64,000 nt of DNA, taken from contig CM060076.1 in the NCBI GenBank assembly GCA_030533445.1, positions 25,716,603 through 25,780,602 of the forward strand, read 5' to 3'. Every line of letters starts with the position of its first letter. The first letter of the stretch is position 1. The position numbers were made by a program, and so were the translations under genes. Below are positions 35,527 through 48,829 of this stretch, piece after piece. The notes beneath the pieces were generated by a model. It was not told where the DNA came from. It was given only the letters and a program-made list of their open reading frames with translations, and ran no database searches. The DNA is from Cyprinodon diabolis. Lineage: Eukaryota; Chordata; Actinopteri; Cyprinodontiformes; Cyprinodontidae.

Positions 35527-35532
35527 TTTATT
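35527..35532 (-). terminator. fau polyadenylation signal
   Basis: tttatt on the plus strand gives AATAAA on the minus strand, 77 bases past the fau stop codon. This is the expected spacing for a short ribosomal-protein 3' UTR. Confidence 0.75.
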
Positions 35533-35608
35533 CTGTACAAGACAAACTTTAACTTGGTAAAAACTGGGATGTTGGTGGCATCATTCCTCCATCAGAGCAG
35601 GGAAGCAT

Positions 35609-36357
<749 letters not shown>

Positions 36358-37338
36358 CTTTTACTCTACAAGAGAAAAAGTAAAGAAATGGGCATCACCA
36401 ATACTGAAACCATAGCTGCCATTTCTGTGCCAGTCACTGGATATACAGTAAGGCTACTGACTACCATTGCCTCAAATTTGCTTCTCATTTGCCTTCGTAG
36501 GTTGTCAAAGATTCTCAAAGTTTCAAACTGCACTTATTGAATTTAAGTAGTTATATATCATCTACTCCATTAAAAACATAGTTGAAGAAACTTATCTTTA
36601 GATGAGGGTTAGGTTTTATTATACTCGGTATAAACAACCTGTTATTGTGTGTGAGCTGCTATGATCGGTAGATCTGCTAATTTTAGTATAATAAACATGT
36701 TTTACTACCCTGAGAACAAAGGTCAGAATCTCTCGAACAGATGTGCCTCAATGTTAATTAACTATTAAAATATTAAAACTTAACCACAGAGACTGGTTAA
36801 GAAAGGCATTCACACTTAGAAGCTTTCTGGACCTTCCAACTGTATAATCTAGAGATCAAATCTTCATTAAGAAACTGCTGTTATCCGTGTTTAAACACGG
36901 ATAACTGCGACATTTTAACACCTTCGTGTAATTCTACTTTGCATCTGACAAATCAATATGTCGGCCTTTCGTCGGAAACTACCAAAGCATCTGCACTACA
37001 TTTAATCACAGCAAAAAACATTGTTATCATAGCATTACATACCGATATTTATATTTAATAAATGTTTTAACCGATAACGAAGCGCAACTCGTCGAAACTT
37101 TAGGTAAATAAACCGGAGGTTCTCGTCTACTAGCTTAGTCTATGCTAGCTTAGCTTAGCCTAGCCTCATGGTAGTTGCGTTTTACAGAAGTAGTCCTAAA
37201 ATATGCTAAACACAAACCAGAGACACAAAACTGACCACGGAACACTGCGTCTTATAATAAGAGTTCAAAATCCACGTATAACTGTGAAGATTGATACTTA
37301 TTAAGAAGGAAAAAGGGCATTAAGTGAAGGCGTCTCAC

Positions 37339-37375
37339 CTCGTTTGATGCTAGTCGTTCCACGCCGAGCATAAAA
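37339..37375 (-). promoter_or_regulatory. fau non-coding first exon and core promoter with TOP-like tract
   Basis: On the minus strand cctttttatgctcgg precedes an exon-like segment that ends in acgag|gtgagacg, a strong donor. A cytosine-led pyrimidine tract at the start is the hallmark of translationally controlled (TOP) ribosomal-protein mRNAs. The exact start site is inferred. The intron to the ATG exon would be about 0.98 kb. Confidence 0.6.
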
Positions 37376-37948
37376 AGGACCGATTGACGGTCAGAATAGC
37401 GCATGTGCAGATTTACGTAATTTACGTAACTTAAGGCGGAAGCAACAGTGACGCCAATAAAACCAGGGCGGTGATAGCATGTTGATCGATAAGAAATCCA
37501 TCTTTAAATAACAAAAAACAGATATTTTACCCAACTTAAACACATACTAAATATTTAGAAGCTGTATTTTATAAAACAATATTTCACCTAATAGTACTAA
37601 AAATTTAGCTTTAGTTAATAAAAAAAGGATATTTCACCTAACTAGTAAAAATGTAGGAGCATTATTTCCAAGCAATAAGAGCCTAAATGCTAAAGGTCAG
37701 CAGTATCAGCTTTTTTGAGAGAACCTGTTTATAGCAGGTTTTATATTTATTACCTCTCCGTTACTGAAATTAAAATCATTACATGGCAAACATGGGTTTA
37801 TTCCACACATTTCAATGCACTTACATGGAGAGGAACACATCCCATGTTTTTGTAACAAACCCATGACATGGTTAAATCAATATTTTTTTCCTTTCAATTT
37901 CAAACTACTTCATGACATTAAACCAGGAGTCTTCAGGATATCAATCTC

Positions 37949-37954
37949 TTTATT
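37949..37954 (-). terminator. prpf39 polyadenylation signal
   Basis: tttatt on the plus strand gives AATAAA about 500 bases after the prpf39 stop, leaving some 560 bp before the fau promoter. Other A-rich stretches at 38100-38150 could be used instead. Confidence 0.5.
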
Positions 37955-38452
37955 AGGAAAATCAAGTCAAAAAAAGCACACCATCATGGAATTTTTACAA
38001 GTGTTAATGTTTGGAAAAATGAAACGTGACTAAAGAAACACATAAATGCTTCTTTAACAACCTTAAAGCAAAAAGACAGAAAAAACAAACTAAGTCATTC
38101 TAAAAAAAAATAAAAATTTTTTTTCTTATACAGGACAAATAAAAACAAAAAAAAATTGCCTTCAAACAACATTCTTCAGATCAAAGGATTGTTGAAACCA
38201 TATCTAGCAATTGCAGTTTTAAAACCAACTGATTTGTTTCGATCATAGAAAAGTGTTTCTAACGTGGGGGTTGTAACATGAAATTTCACCAGGAAAGTAA
38301 ATAACAGCGGAAGGAAAAATATCTAAAAAAAAATAAAATAAAAAAGGTTATCCTGCCCAGTGTGAGGCTGAATTAAAAATCTGACATCCAAGCAATTTGC
38401 TCTGCTCCAGGTTTTAAAGTCAGGAAAAGATGCATCTCCATCTTCAAGTCCA

Positions 38453-41400
38453 TCATGTTGGAGGAGGAGGGTAGTATTGGTTGTACTGGCCATACTGGTT
38501 GTACTGCCCCCAGGAATTTTGTCCCCAACCACCATACTGTTGCTAAAAAATAAATAAAACAAAAACCATTAAGTTAATTTTTAGACAAGATAAACTGTTC
38601 CAGGGAAGCATTCTACACAAACATACCTGGTACCAGTTGTAGTTGTATGCCGAGTTGTTTGCCTGCATGTCAGTCATTGCATTTGCAGCAACTGCAGAGG
38701 GATCATCCATTCTCTGCCTTTTACCATCAGGTTCTTGGGAGCTTTAGAAGAAGAGGGAAAATTAGACAATTCTTCTGATTTGATCATCATGGAACAGTTT
38801 TCTATCTTTAATAGCTAAACATGGCTTGGCCTATCCAGGCCTCGTTTCCTCACCTGTCATATCCGTTCTCAGCCTTCCTTTTTAAAGAGTCGCTTTCTTT
38901 CTGCAGTTTTTGTTGTTCTTCATATGCAGCCACAAGCCTAAGTGGTGAATTAAAAATATGAATAAGACAAAGTTTCAACACATTAGTAAACTTCTCTTCA
39001 TATGTTGTTTTAATTACACATTAATGTCACTGCCAAAGTCTTCTAAGAATTCGACTTTGCGCTGCGAGAAGACGATGCGGGAGTCCAGGGGCAATTGGCT
39101 CCTCAGGGCCCGGTCAAAACAAGCCAAGATCTCCGCCTGATTCTGGGTCACGTCTCCAGTAAACTCTAGCTCCAGCAGGTTTAAATATAGTCTGGAATTT
39201 GTCTACAAAAAGCAAAAATACATATAACATACACTTTTCCAAATTTTACATCATGAAAAAGAATTGATCTAGCATGGAGAAAGGTTTCCATGTGAACTGC
39301 CTAATGCACCACTCCTCACCGGGTCTTTCTCAATAGCATCAAGAAGCACCTTCTTTGCCTTGCTCAGACTTCTCTGCACCTTCACCATGTGTCTTGACAG
39401 CTTTACAGCATAGAATGACGACTCTGTAGCAGTCTTTGCAGACTCCATTGCTTCCTTCAACAGTGCCTCAGCCTGCTCCAGGTTCCCGAGGCGACGCTCC
39501 AGGCTGACCCTCCGAAGACGAACCATGGCCAGACTCGGGATCGTTTCCTCCAAGGTCATCAGGATTCTGCGAGCCTCTTCCACTTGGCCTAAACAAAGAC
39601 GAGTACCACACTTTGACTTAACCTCATTTATATAATGCCATTAACTTGAAATGTAGCTTAATTTCCAGTTTTTGCGTCCAACATTTAGAAATTGACATAG
39701 CCTTAACTTTATTCTTGAAGTTCTAGTATCCTGAATGTCCAAATTAGACAGAGTAGAATATAAACATTACTTCCAACTAATATTTGGACAAACGTCAAAG
39801 TTTCTGGAGGATTTTTCTTTTTTTGTGTAGATGTTGGCAAGCTTCTCACAATTCTGGCTGGATATTTCCCATCAATCAGTTCAGATCATTTAAATTAGCT
39901 GTATTCTTATAATGATACGAAGCATCAAGGCAGTTTTCTAGGAGAGCCTAACAGAAGAGAACTTAGTGTTTTAAATTAGTGTTTAATTATTAAAAATCTT
40001 TTAAAGTAGACACTTTTATAGTTTGGAGAAATTGCCATAAACCAGCAGGCTTTTTTTGATAATAAATATGGTAATCCTTATGATTTTGCTCGCCTTATAG
40101 CACCTTGGGAAGTTAGCAGAATCTGTTAACAAGGTTTACAGCTTCAAGTCACTTATGCTCCTGCCTTTCAGCCATCTAGCTCTGCTGTATTTGAGCAATT
40201 TGAAACGGTGTCCTTTTTTCCTTGCCAAGGTTGGTAATCGTTAGAAACCAACAATTGTCCCACTGACATACGCAGTTTCTCAATAACTTTAAGGTTTTAA
40301 ATACATTGTAATGCTATTCATTCACCAGAACCATGCACAGTAAATGGTGAATCTCCCAAATGTCTCAGCTGCAACAACGCTTTTATTGGTTCCGCTATCG
40401 GGACGGAACCAATAATGGCGAGCAGTTATTTTTTTGAAATAAAAAAAAAAAAAAAAAAAGGTCAATTTTAATGTTTTATTTAGATTACAAAAATAGATCA
40501 TAATAAAAATCATTCTATTTATGATGTTTTAAAAATTAAGACCTATGAAAGACTAATTTAAGACATTTTAATACCAATTAAGGCCTTAGTTTTATTTTGA
40601 AGAATTCAATGCCTTTTAAGACTTTAAGGACCCGCGGGAACCCTGAATCAATACCTGCATAGTTCTAAGGTCATTCGTTCATCACATATTTGCCTATAGG
40701 TGGCTTTGAAAGGCTTAAAAAAAGCATGATATAGGACTTTAAGCATTTTTTGGAGCATATTCACAAATCTTGACTAATTTGAGAATAATTTCAAAATTAC
40801 CCTTGTTTTCAACTTATTTAAAAGAAAAGGTATTTCAGAAACCTTGCTGATCCTTTTGGCATCGCTGAGAATTCAAAATCCTGTTTCAAACAATAAAGAC
40901 AGCACTTTTTAAACAATAAAGACAGCAAATGCCGTTTCGTCTTTTGACAGATAATTCTGTTACCTTTGTTTTATCTCTTAATCATAAGCTACACCCAAAT
41001 TACATGTATCCAATATTGTGTGTGTGCATGTAAGATATTTGAGTAGGATATTCAGATAAAACCGGCCATAAGAGACATATCCAATGCTGAATATATGCTT
41101 ACCTTGCTGCTCCTCAAAGGCTGCCCAACGAAGGTGAATGGAGGGTTTCTTGGGCAGATGTACGGTGCAAGCCTTCTTGTATACATGTCTCGCACCATCA
41201 GTACTGAAGCCTTCTAGATATTTTGCATACTTTATAGAGTGGAAAAAACGAAAGCAAGTTGGAAGAAAGGCAAGAGGACAGACAAAAAAAAGAGGAGAAA
41301 AGGCAAAAGAGACAAAACATTTTTAACCTGTATATACAGTTCATACACACAGTGAAATGCTTCATAGACAAGATCGTTTTCAGAAATTTTCTGTGTAAAC

Positions 41401-44400
41401 CCATCAGCACCTTCATGGAACCAATTAGATAAGTTTCTGTAAGGTAGTGGGAGACGAAGAAGATGCAACGTAGTAGTTGGCAAATGCTGCAGTCAAATCT
41501 TGTGTGGCAAGCTGGCCATCCCCTAATACAACAGATACAGTCACATATCAACGTTACACGCAAAGAGTGCAGGACGTTTTCTTTGTTTTTGTGCTTTGTT
41601 GCTTTTGTTTTTTTGTTTTTTTTACTGAGCCGATTCTGATTATCAACGTTGATGGGGAAGTGCAGGGAGGCAGCAGCAACGAGACGCGAGTTCAAGCCCA
41701 AAATACCTTTATCCAGAATTCCTCGTAGAGGGCACAGGCGATGAGACATCGTTCAAAGAGGACCACCACGCGCTCCGGGGTCCCGTTCTCAATTTCAAAG
41801 TCCAAGTACTCCTTCCAGTTGTTTAGCTGCGTCTTCTCCAAGGCTTTGACGTGGAAGTAAGGTCGCTTGATCTAACAGGACAAAAAAATAAAAATACTTA
41901 GAAAATGTTGCATCATGAAAAATGATTTCATTGGCAAACTTGTATGAAAAAGAGGTGAAACCTACCCCTTCTTCAAAGGTCCAGCGCTTGCTGACTTCAT
42001 GCTCGTTGTGGTTGAATATCTCCTGCCGAACCTCAATCACCTTGTGGCGCATGTTTTCAATTTCTGTCACCCTCTAAATAAAAACACATAAAGATCTAGA
42101 TCAGTATTTTTAACGTCCCCCTCCAGCACAACATTGTCCACTTGTTGAATACTGCTAGTCCTGCAACCAAGGATTTACATCACCATGATGTTGCCAGAGA
42201 CAAGAAGCCTGCAGAAGGGACAGGAAAGTTTGCACCCTGCACAGCTGGGTTCAAAGGAGCCCCGGTTGATCCTTTTAGTTTAAGGGCGAGTCCCTTACTG
42301 GACCTCCTGGCTTGGCTGGTGACATAGAAAAACTTCTTCAAACCTGAACAATTCTTTACCTATGTTATCATGGACAACAGGAAAGCTCCTACTAAACCTG
42401 CAAGTGGAATTTTGTCAGTTTTCTCCCTCATTAGGAACTGTAAAGCCATTCTTACCTTAGCGGGATCTGCAAGGTCCTCAGTACCAGGTGGCAGCTCCTC
42501 CTGTGGAACGTTTGCTTCTCCATCTTCAGCAACCATTCCTGACAGGCTAGATTTAGAGAGCTCCAGTCTAAGTTGAACAAACTCCTCTTCTGACAAAAAG
42601 TATTTGGGGTGGTTTCCCTGCACGTGATCTTTGAACCTACACAAACACAGCCAAATGTTACTCTCAGAATACAGTTAAACAAAGATTAGAAAACAAACAA
42701 AAAAGGTATCATCTTTTACGACAAAAAATAGGTTCATCTTTACACGTACTTCTGAAAATGCTGGGAATACAACTGAGTTGGGATGCCTAAGACACGATCA
42801 TAGATAGTGGTGACATTAGCCAGTTTCTGGTGTTCCGTTTCCCAGGTAATGTAGGATTCCCAAAGGCGGTCAGAACGAAAATCTGTGCCTGCTGCAAGAA
42901 CTGCATGTTCATATGACCTATTAGGAAAGAAAAAAAAGGGTACTTTACTGGTTATGTTAAGAGTTTTGAAAAGGCTTTGCTTTTCGGCCAATAATGTTTT
43001 ACTCACGCTCGGATCCGGCCCTCTGTCTCAGGATCGTCAGGATCAGAGTTCTCTTTAATAAAGGTGAGGTAGTGAAGCCATAGGTCCACACTGAGAGGGA
43101 TCGCCTGCAAGCCTCTTCTGTACACCTGGGTAAAAAATAAATAAAATAAGCTTTGAATTGTTTAGGATGCTCTTTAAAAGTTAAAAAGTTTAGTAATACA
43201 CATTTGATCAGTATTCGAGTCCAACCACTTATTTCAGACTTTCATTTTTTACTTTAAGACAGTTTTTTGAAACTGCAGTATTAAAGTCACTACCCAGCAT
43301 GCTCTTAATAAAAAAAAATAAAACACCATGAGAGCTCTTTGGTATCAAAACTATGGTAATTACAAGTCAGTGAAAGCCGAGTGTGTTTAAATGGTAAACA
43401 CCTGAGATGTGCAAGAAAACACCCTGAAGACTACCATGTGAATACACTAGCGTTGGCCTGTAAGGTTAACTGATCAACTGTTCCAAAAATTATTGCAATA
43501 AACTATAATAATGTTGTTTGGTTTGAATCCAAATGTGTCATGTGATTAAATTTTACTATTAAATTAATTCATGACAGGCCGTTACTAGTGTGATATACCT
43601 TGATAATACCAGTTCTGTTTAATTGTTACTGAGATAAAAATCAATGAAAAATGTCAGAAAATGTTACCTCTTCTGCAACCTGTATGTTGCCGTGCTTTTT
43701 CTCAAGATCTGCATATTTTTTCCAGTAGCCATAGCAGTAAGGATAACGTAGGAAGAATACATCAAACGACTTTCTTGCAGCCATAAGGAGATTCTGAAGA
43801 GAAACAGCAGACACAATCATTAAAATTCTACTTTTAAGATTAGAGCTGAGTTTAACAATTTCCCTGTATTTAAGAAATATGAAAATAATCAGCATTTTCT
43901 TACTTCTTGCTCCACGTATTGCAGCAATGCCACCCAGGCATTAAAGTCTTCTGGGCTGTCTTCACAGATCTTAAAGAGTCTTTCAAACTCTGAGGGTAGG
44001 CTTGGTTCTGTTGGAACAGATGGTTCCTGTGAACCTTCTTTGGATGGGTCTTCAAGCTCCATACCATCCTCTAACTGCTGTGCTTCAGTACCATCTAGAC
44101 AGGGTGGATCAATACAAAAATGCCCTTCAAGTTAAATCACAGCAGGAAATCAAACTTAAGTTTTAATGTAATGAGATTTAGGGATCTTGTTCTGTTTGTG
44201 ATGTTAAACAAGACTAGCTAGTATTTACCCTGACTTCCATCCTGCATAACAGCCTCTGGCTGAGACTCTGTCGTATACTGCACTGCTTGGTCTGGTTCCT
44301 CTGCAGGTGGTGGAGGTGGGGGCGGGGGTGGAGGCGGATGCTCTTCTTGGAAATGAGAAGCACTGGCGATCTGAAACTGCTCAACAGCCTTATCCACAGA

Positions 44401-44592
44401 TCCAAGCTCAGAGGAGTTCATTTGTTGGTTTATCTGCTGATGTTGCCCAAGATCATTCTGAAAAGAATCTGAGCCTTCGGGCGCTGGTGGTGGAGGGACT
44501 TGGTCTGAAGGCCAGGCTGCTGGTTGAGCAGGAAGGTCAGGAAGATATCTGTTCCCATTACTCTCCATAGTAGTGGACTCAGTGTCCAGCAT
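38453..44592 (-). CDS. prpf39: Pre-mRNA processing factor 39 (U1 snRNP-associated HAT-repeat protein)
   Basis: Fourteen coding exons, transcript order: 44592-44229, 44094-43904, 43793-43668, 43125-43007, 42917-42750, 42636-42456, 42073-41966, 41871-41707, 41229-41103, 39588-39320, 39202-39018, 38937-38854, 38741-38627 and 38542-38453. Splice sites and phases agree throughout, giving 763 residues (human 669). The acidic N-terminus carries 11 prolines in a row. Half-a-TPR (HAT) repeats follow, with landmarks [108 protein letters not shown] and [15 protein letters not shown]. The tail is QY/QN-rich and ends YYPPPPT. PRPF39 is the metazoan counterpart of yeast Prp39/Prp42, which hold U1 snRNP during 5' splice-site recognition. 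An untranslated exon near 45620 is likely; the ATG at 44592 is the first in frame of its exon. Confidence 0.95.
39589..41102. other. Large prpf39 intron with repeat debris
   Basis: This 1.5-kb intron is far longer than its neighbours. It holds a perfect 10-bp inverted pair attggttccg/cggaaccaat (40385-40413), an A run at 40441-40459 and, at 40628-40648, ggacccgcgggaaccctg. I know the last as one end of a common fish repeat whose other end is missing here. No exon is recognised. Confidence 0.5.
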
Positions 44593-45599
44593 TCCACTCA
44601 GAGTGGCACTTTTGCTATCACACGCCTGTTGAGGGAAAAAGAAAAGGAATATTTTAGAAAAACAAAAAAATTAAGTCGAAATACATTTAAAAAACAAACA
44701 AGTAAACATTTTGCAAGAATTCACTTTTATTCTCAATTTAAGTCTGAAACCAATGTGTTGGTTGACAGAAGCAGGAACACAAAAATGGCACACACACACA
44801 CACAGAAAAATTTTAATTAACACTGCACCTGAAGAAAAACAAACGATTCTCAAAAGTCCTTTATAATCATAGAACATTTCAATAGAGTCGCCTGAGGCAA
44901 AAAAAAGAAGAAAAAGTTCCAGAACTTGTTTGACGACATGTCAAAACCTCAAATTGAATTGCAGCAACTTCGGCTTTTCCTTTAATCTAATGAAACACTT
45001 GGTTTCAACGGGATCACTAAGATTAACCGCAAAGGCTGCTTTATATAAATAACTCAGCGCTGAGCATAAGAGCCAGCAGCTCTTAGCAGAAGCACCAGAT
45101 GGTGATGCAACAAGATACTTCGGAGTCATTGAGCTGATCTGTGCTGCATATACAGCAAAAACACAACAAACACAGACATTTAGAAAAGGATTACTAAAGC
45201 AACAGCCGACATTGTTTACATTGTTTAATAAGGCGATGTCTCATCCGGGTGATCGCCTGCTCAAAGTTCAACGTTAAGTTAGGCCTCTAGGCCTGTCTGA
45301 GGCGATGTTAGGCTAGCTAACTAAAGCTAGCTAGGTCGTTAAGTTATCTAGCCGAGTTGGTTTTATGAGTGCGTAATTTTTGTAATTGTCTTTTAAGTAA
45401 GCCATTTGCATTTTTAATTACCGACCCCAAACACCGACTAAACTAAATTAACTTAAAGTAAATAAGCGAAATATTGAATACGCTTTCGTCCTCACTTAGC
45501 AGCACGCACCAGACTGGCTAGCCGGTTATGGTTTTCACTTGCGAGGTTAGTGCTAGCACAACGTCGAGTTTTACCTATTTATTGTAAATATCGGTCAAT

Positions 45600-45780
45600 T
45601 AAGTGGTCGTAAATCTCACCTGCAGCTCTCAGATCAGCAATGTTAGTATAATAGAACAACGATCTCTTTCCTAAGTTACAATCCAAAAACTGACAAGCGC
45701 GCGTCATCCACCATACCTATTAGGTTGGAGGAAGAGCAGACCCTAAAGGCGCATGCGCAGACCCAGCACCATGGAAACGC
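45600..45780 (-). promoter_or_regulatory. prpf39 promoter and non-coding first exon
   Basis: On the minus strand an exon-like segment ends gagctgcag|gtgagattt at 45620. Upstream lies the palindromic NRF1 site GCGCATGCGC (45749-45758) and, further out, caccatggaaacgcg, an RFX/X-box-like sequence. NRF1 sites mark housekeeping CpG promoters. The start site itself is inferred. Confidence 0.6.
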
Positions 45781-46466
45781 GCTCAACGGGGTTACAGGAC
45801 GAAAGCGCAGGGGCTGAAATGTTTTCCATTAACTTTATTTAAAGTTAGCCAAAATGCAAATAAGAATAGCTCGGAATGACAAGATTCTCAGAGAAAACAC
45901 CTACTATATTATTTAACTGTCCCTACGCTGTTTAGAATAACAACATTTATATCTGTTCAAGTTTTACTTAATTTTACTTACTTGCAAAAAATTAAAAGAA
46001 ATAGAGAGACTTATCATTAGTAAGTGCTAGAGAATGTTCTTGTTTTTTTTTTTTTTTTGTTCTTTTTACTAGCCCTTGTCAAAAAAGTGAAATATAACAG
46101 TATTTTCCAGCATTTATTTTATAAAGTATTTTAATAGGGGGATTGCCTGTTTTATTTTTTTAAATCAAGATTTAAGAGATAGGACTTTAAGGGGCTGAGC
46201 AGCTCCTTTAGTTACAGACTTATACACCCCATGGGTAAAAAGAAGCTCTAAGGCAGGACATTTATCCCCGCTGCTAGCTTTACAGTATGTACTACTGTGA
46301 AATAACCTTGTGTAATATCAGCAGTGCAAAAAGTCTATACAATGAGAGAGTGTATTTAATTATTTATTTACCAAACCTGCAACCACTGCTAACACTTTGT
46401 CACAATACTGTATTTGAACTCCAACAGATCATACCCCAATGTCCGTAAGATCACTTTTTGACCTAT

Positions 46467-46499
<33 letters not shown>
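46467..46499. repeat. (TA)n(TG)n microsatellite
   Basis: A short TA run passes into about 12 TG units. Confidence 0.85.
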
Positions 46500-46554
46500 C
46501 TTTGTATGTGTGTATTTGTAATTTTAGAACTTGTGGACTTTAATGCATCTTGTC

Positions 46555-46624
46555 CTTACTTGTTTATTGGAGCAGATGCTACAAGTGAATTTCTCCGTTG
46601 TGAGATCAATAAAGTCCTATCTTA
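46555..46624 (+). repeat. LINE 3' tail fragment
   Basis: aatttctccgttgtgagatc followed by aataaagtcctatctta resembles the conserved 3' end of fish L2/Rex1-type LINEs (stem, then AATAAAG and short tail repeats). No coding part is attached, so it is a severely truncated copy. Confidence 0.5.
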
Positions 46625-47305
46625 AATATTTTCTATTTTTCACAATATAAGCATAAGTAAAGAAATTGAGAAAAACTGAACAAAGCTATTAAATTGTCAA
46701 TCCTTTAAAACAAGTCAGGGAAGATAAAGCAACAGAAATGAAAGAGGTCAAATCTCAAATTATAAACTCAAAATCACTGGCAAACTGGTATTATTATAAT
46801 GTTTATACATTATACATCATACCTGTTTCATAAAAACAGATTTTTTATTGTGAAGAGTTAACCTGTTCAACATTATTTCATATCCAATATTTTATTAAAA
46901 AGAATAGTAATTTAAATTTAAAGTTTATATCAAGGATCAATATTTTTAATTTTTTGATATGTCAGTTTCAGTTGCAAATGCCAAATCAAACTTGACGAAA
47001 TATATAACAGAAGGCTATATATTTCATAGTGCTTTTGTTTGTTAGGGAAGGGAAATTATATTCTTCTTACCTTTTTGGCCTGGAAATATTTTAACTTTAT
47101 GATACGGTAGACTCACTTAAAATTAATAACAGACCCAAAACACAAAAAAACCTTTATGTTATTTTTCTACAAAATTTATTAAAATCTGTGATCCTTCAAA
47201 TACTCAGAAGATAAAACTTCTCTTGATTAACTCTAAAAGACATTGAAAAGTTATTTCTTAGGCTAATATACAATTTTATCTCCAGAGGCCATAGAAAAGG
47301 CTATT
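46625..47305. other. Intergenic stretch, nothing recognised
   Basis: AT-rich, without a recognisable gene or transposon terminus. Confidence 0.45.
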
Positions 47306-47467
47306 TTAAAGGAAAAGTCCGGTCATATTCAGAATTCAAACTTCTGAAAGTACTTTAAATATGAAATTAATACATACTGTTCAATAAATGATAAGTCTTT
47401 TTTATTAAGAGTAAATTTCCTTTGAATGTGCTTTACTGGAGGCATCCATGTTTGTCAAGCAACACTA

Positions 47468-48112
47468 CTGCCACCCAGAGATGGCAAAAGTACTCACTTT
47501 CCGTACTTGAGTAAAAGTACAGATACTTGTGTTAAAAAATACTCTGGTAAAAGTGGAAGTACTGATTAAACTTCTTTACTCAAGTAAAAGTAACAAAGTA
47601 CAGGCTTGCAAATTTACTTAAAGTATAAAAGTAAAAGTAGAAACCACTTTTTTCATGCCGTTGCCTACATTTTAAATGGATGTCTGCCAATAGGACTAGA
47701 TCTCCATTGTGTTCATTTTCAATCATCTCGTCGTCCATACCACTATGCTAACGCCACCGCCACCAAGCTGCAATGATTTGCCGCGAATGAATACCGCCGA
47801 ATCTGTCGATTTATCTTGTAGTGGTGCGTTAAATGCAACTTAGATTCCCTTCCAATTAGATTGAATTTGGTATTGATGACGTGAAAAATAATAACGGTAA
47901 CTCCATTGAAATTATTCAAAACTAAGTAATGAGCCAATTTTTTAAAATGTAAGGAGTAGAAAGTACAGATATTTGTGTAAAAATGTAAGGAGTAGAAGTA
48001 AAAAGTCGCCATAAAAATAAGTAGTAAAGTAAAATAAAAAGTATCAGAAAAATCTACTTGAGTACAGTAACAAAGTATTTGTACTTCGTTACTTCCTATC
48101 TCTGCTGCCAAC
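47468..48112. mobile_element. Nested hAT-like non-autonomous element with 8-bp duplication
   Basis: The element at 47476-48104 begins cagagatggcaaaagtactc and ends with the inverted ...gttacttcctatctctg. It is flanked by ctgccacc (47468-47475) and ctgccaac (48105-48112), an 8-bp duplication with one mismatch. Copy A of the host transposon shows the uninterrupted site. Short termini, 8-bp duplication and the many gtac/agta motifs inside fit a hAT MITE family common in fish. No transposase. Confidence 0.8.
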
Positions 48113-48184
48113 TATCGGTATCGGCTGTTGAGCAAGTCCCAGTGCTGTAAATGGTGTTTGTCACAACATGCTATTTTCCAAGTT

Positions 48185-48375
48185 ATCTTGAAAACATTGT
48201 TTTTCAAAATGTGTTTACATATTACGTTTTTTCTCTGGCCAGAAGTTTGATGGCAAATCCTTTCTCTTCCAGTTGGAAATCCCATGACCAACCCGTGGAG
48301 GACCATGAATCGAAAAGGTGATATAACAAATTTTTTTTCCGATGCCCACAATGCCCGGGCATTGTCAGTTTAACT
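48185..48375 (-). pseudogene. THAP zinc-finger remnant in copy B
   Basis: The minus strand contains N-F-W-P-E, the Cys-X2-His-F block (tgtaaacacattttgaa) and C-F-Q-D-N. The equivalent of the copy A stop is TGG here. The first Cys pair of the domain has been lost to a deletion near 48350. The remnant is frameshifted and non-functional. Confidence 0.7.
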
Positions 48376-48829
48376 ATAGCTCTCGCAAATTTCAATGGTG
48401 AAGTCCTCTTGACATCTTAAATAATTGTTGTTGATTGCAGTTGTGTCTCGTAGTTCCCATTTATTTTGCTTGTGAAGCAGGGAGAATGGCGCTAGGCTTA
48501 CCGCACCGTAATGTCACTGCTGGAAGATGTCAGGAGTGAGGTTTTAAGATATTTGGGCAATAATGGACGGTCCTGGACTCAGTGATTGCAACGAAAATTA
48601 TTATTTGTATCTTTTTAACGTTAACTTTAAATTCATTAAATCGGCACAAAGGTATTAGTTTTAGGTATAAATAATGATCCTATAATCATTCCTTGCTGAA
48701 AGGACTTTTCCTTTAAGTCTTGAAAATAATATGTCAGCTAGTAGGTATCAATTGAGCTATATAAGAAATTTGTAAACCGTAGGCCCTTTTTTTTTTAATT
48801 TTCATTTCTGAAAATATCACAGAGAATTA

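Larger units (their letters stand above)
47306..48716 (-). mobile_element. Inverted-repeat transposon with THAP remnant, copy B, carrying a nested hAT element
   Basis: It starts ttaaaggaaaagtccggtca and ends with the inverted tgaaaggacttttcctttaa, a terminal inverted repeat of about 15 bp. It is the reverse-orientation counterpart of 14347-15152. Without the 629-bp nested insertion plus duplication it is about 775 bp, close to copy A. The outer bases read TTAA on both sides, which is either part of the terminus or a TTAA target duplication. Only a THAP fragment is encoded, so it depended on a transposase from elsewhere. Confidence 0.8.

Noticed and set aside
36360..37338. Intronic snoRNA in fau intron 1
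   Set aside because: Ribosomal-protein introns often host snoRNAs, but I found no paired C/D or H/ACA boxes that I could support.
41198..41749. A 183-codon minus-strand frame in prpf39
   Set aside because: It overlaps coding exons 8 and 9 out of phase and reads through the intron; the correct exons are 41871-41707 and 41229-41103.
47306..48716. piggyBac origin, because TTAA stands at both ends
   Set aside because: The terminal bases do not match the usual CCCT-type piggyBac start, and the body encodes a THAP remnant rather than a piggyBac transposase; left as an open alternative only.
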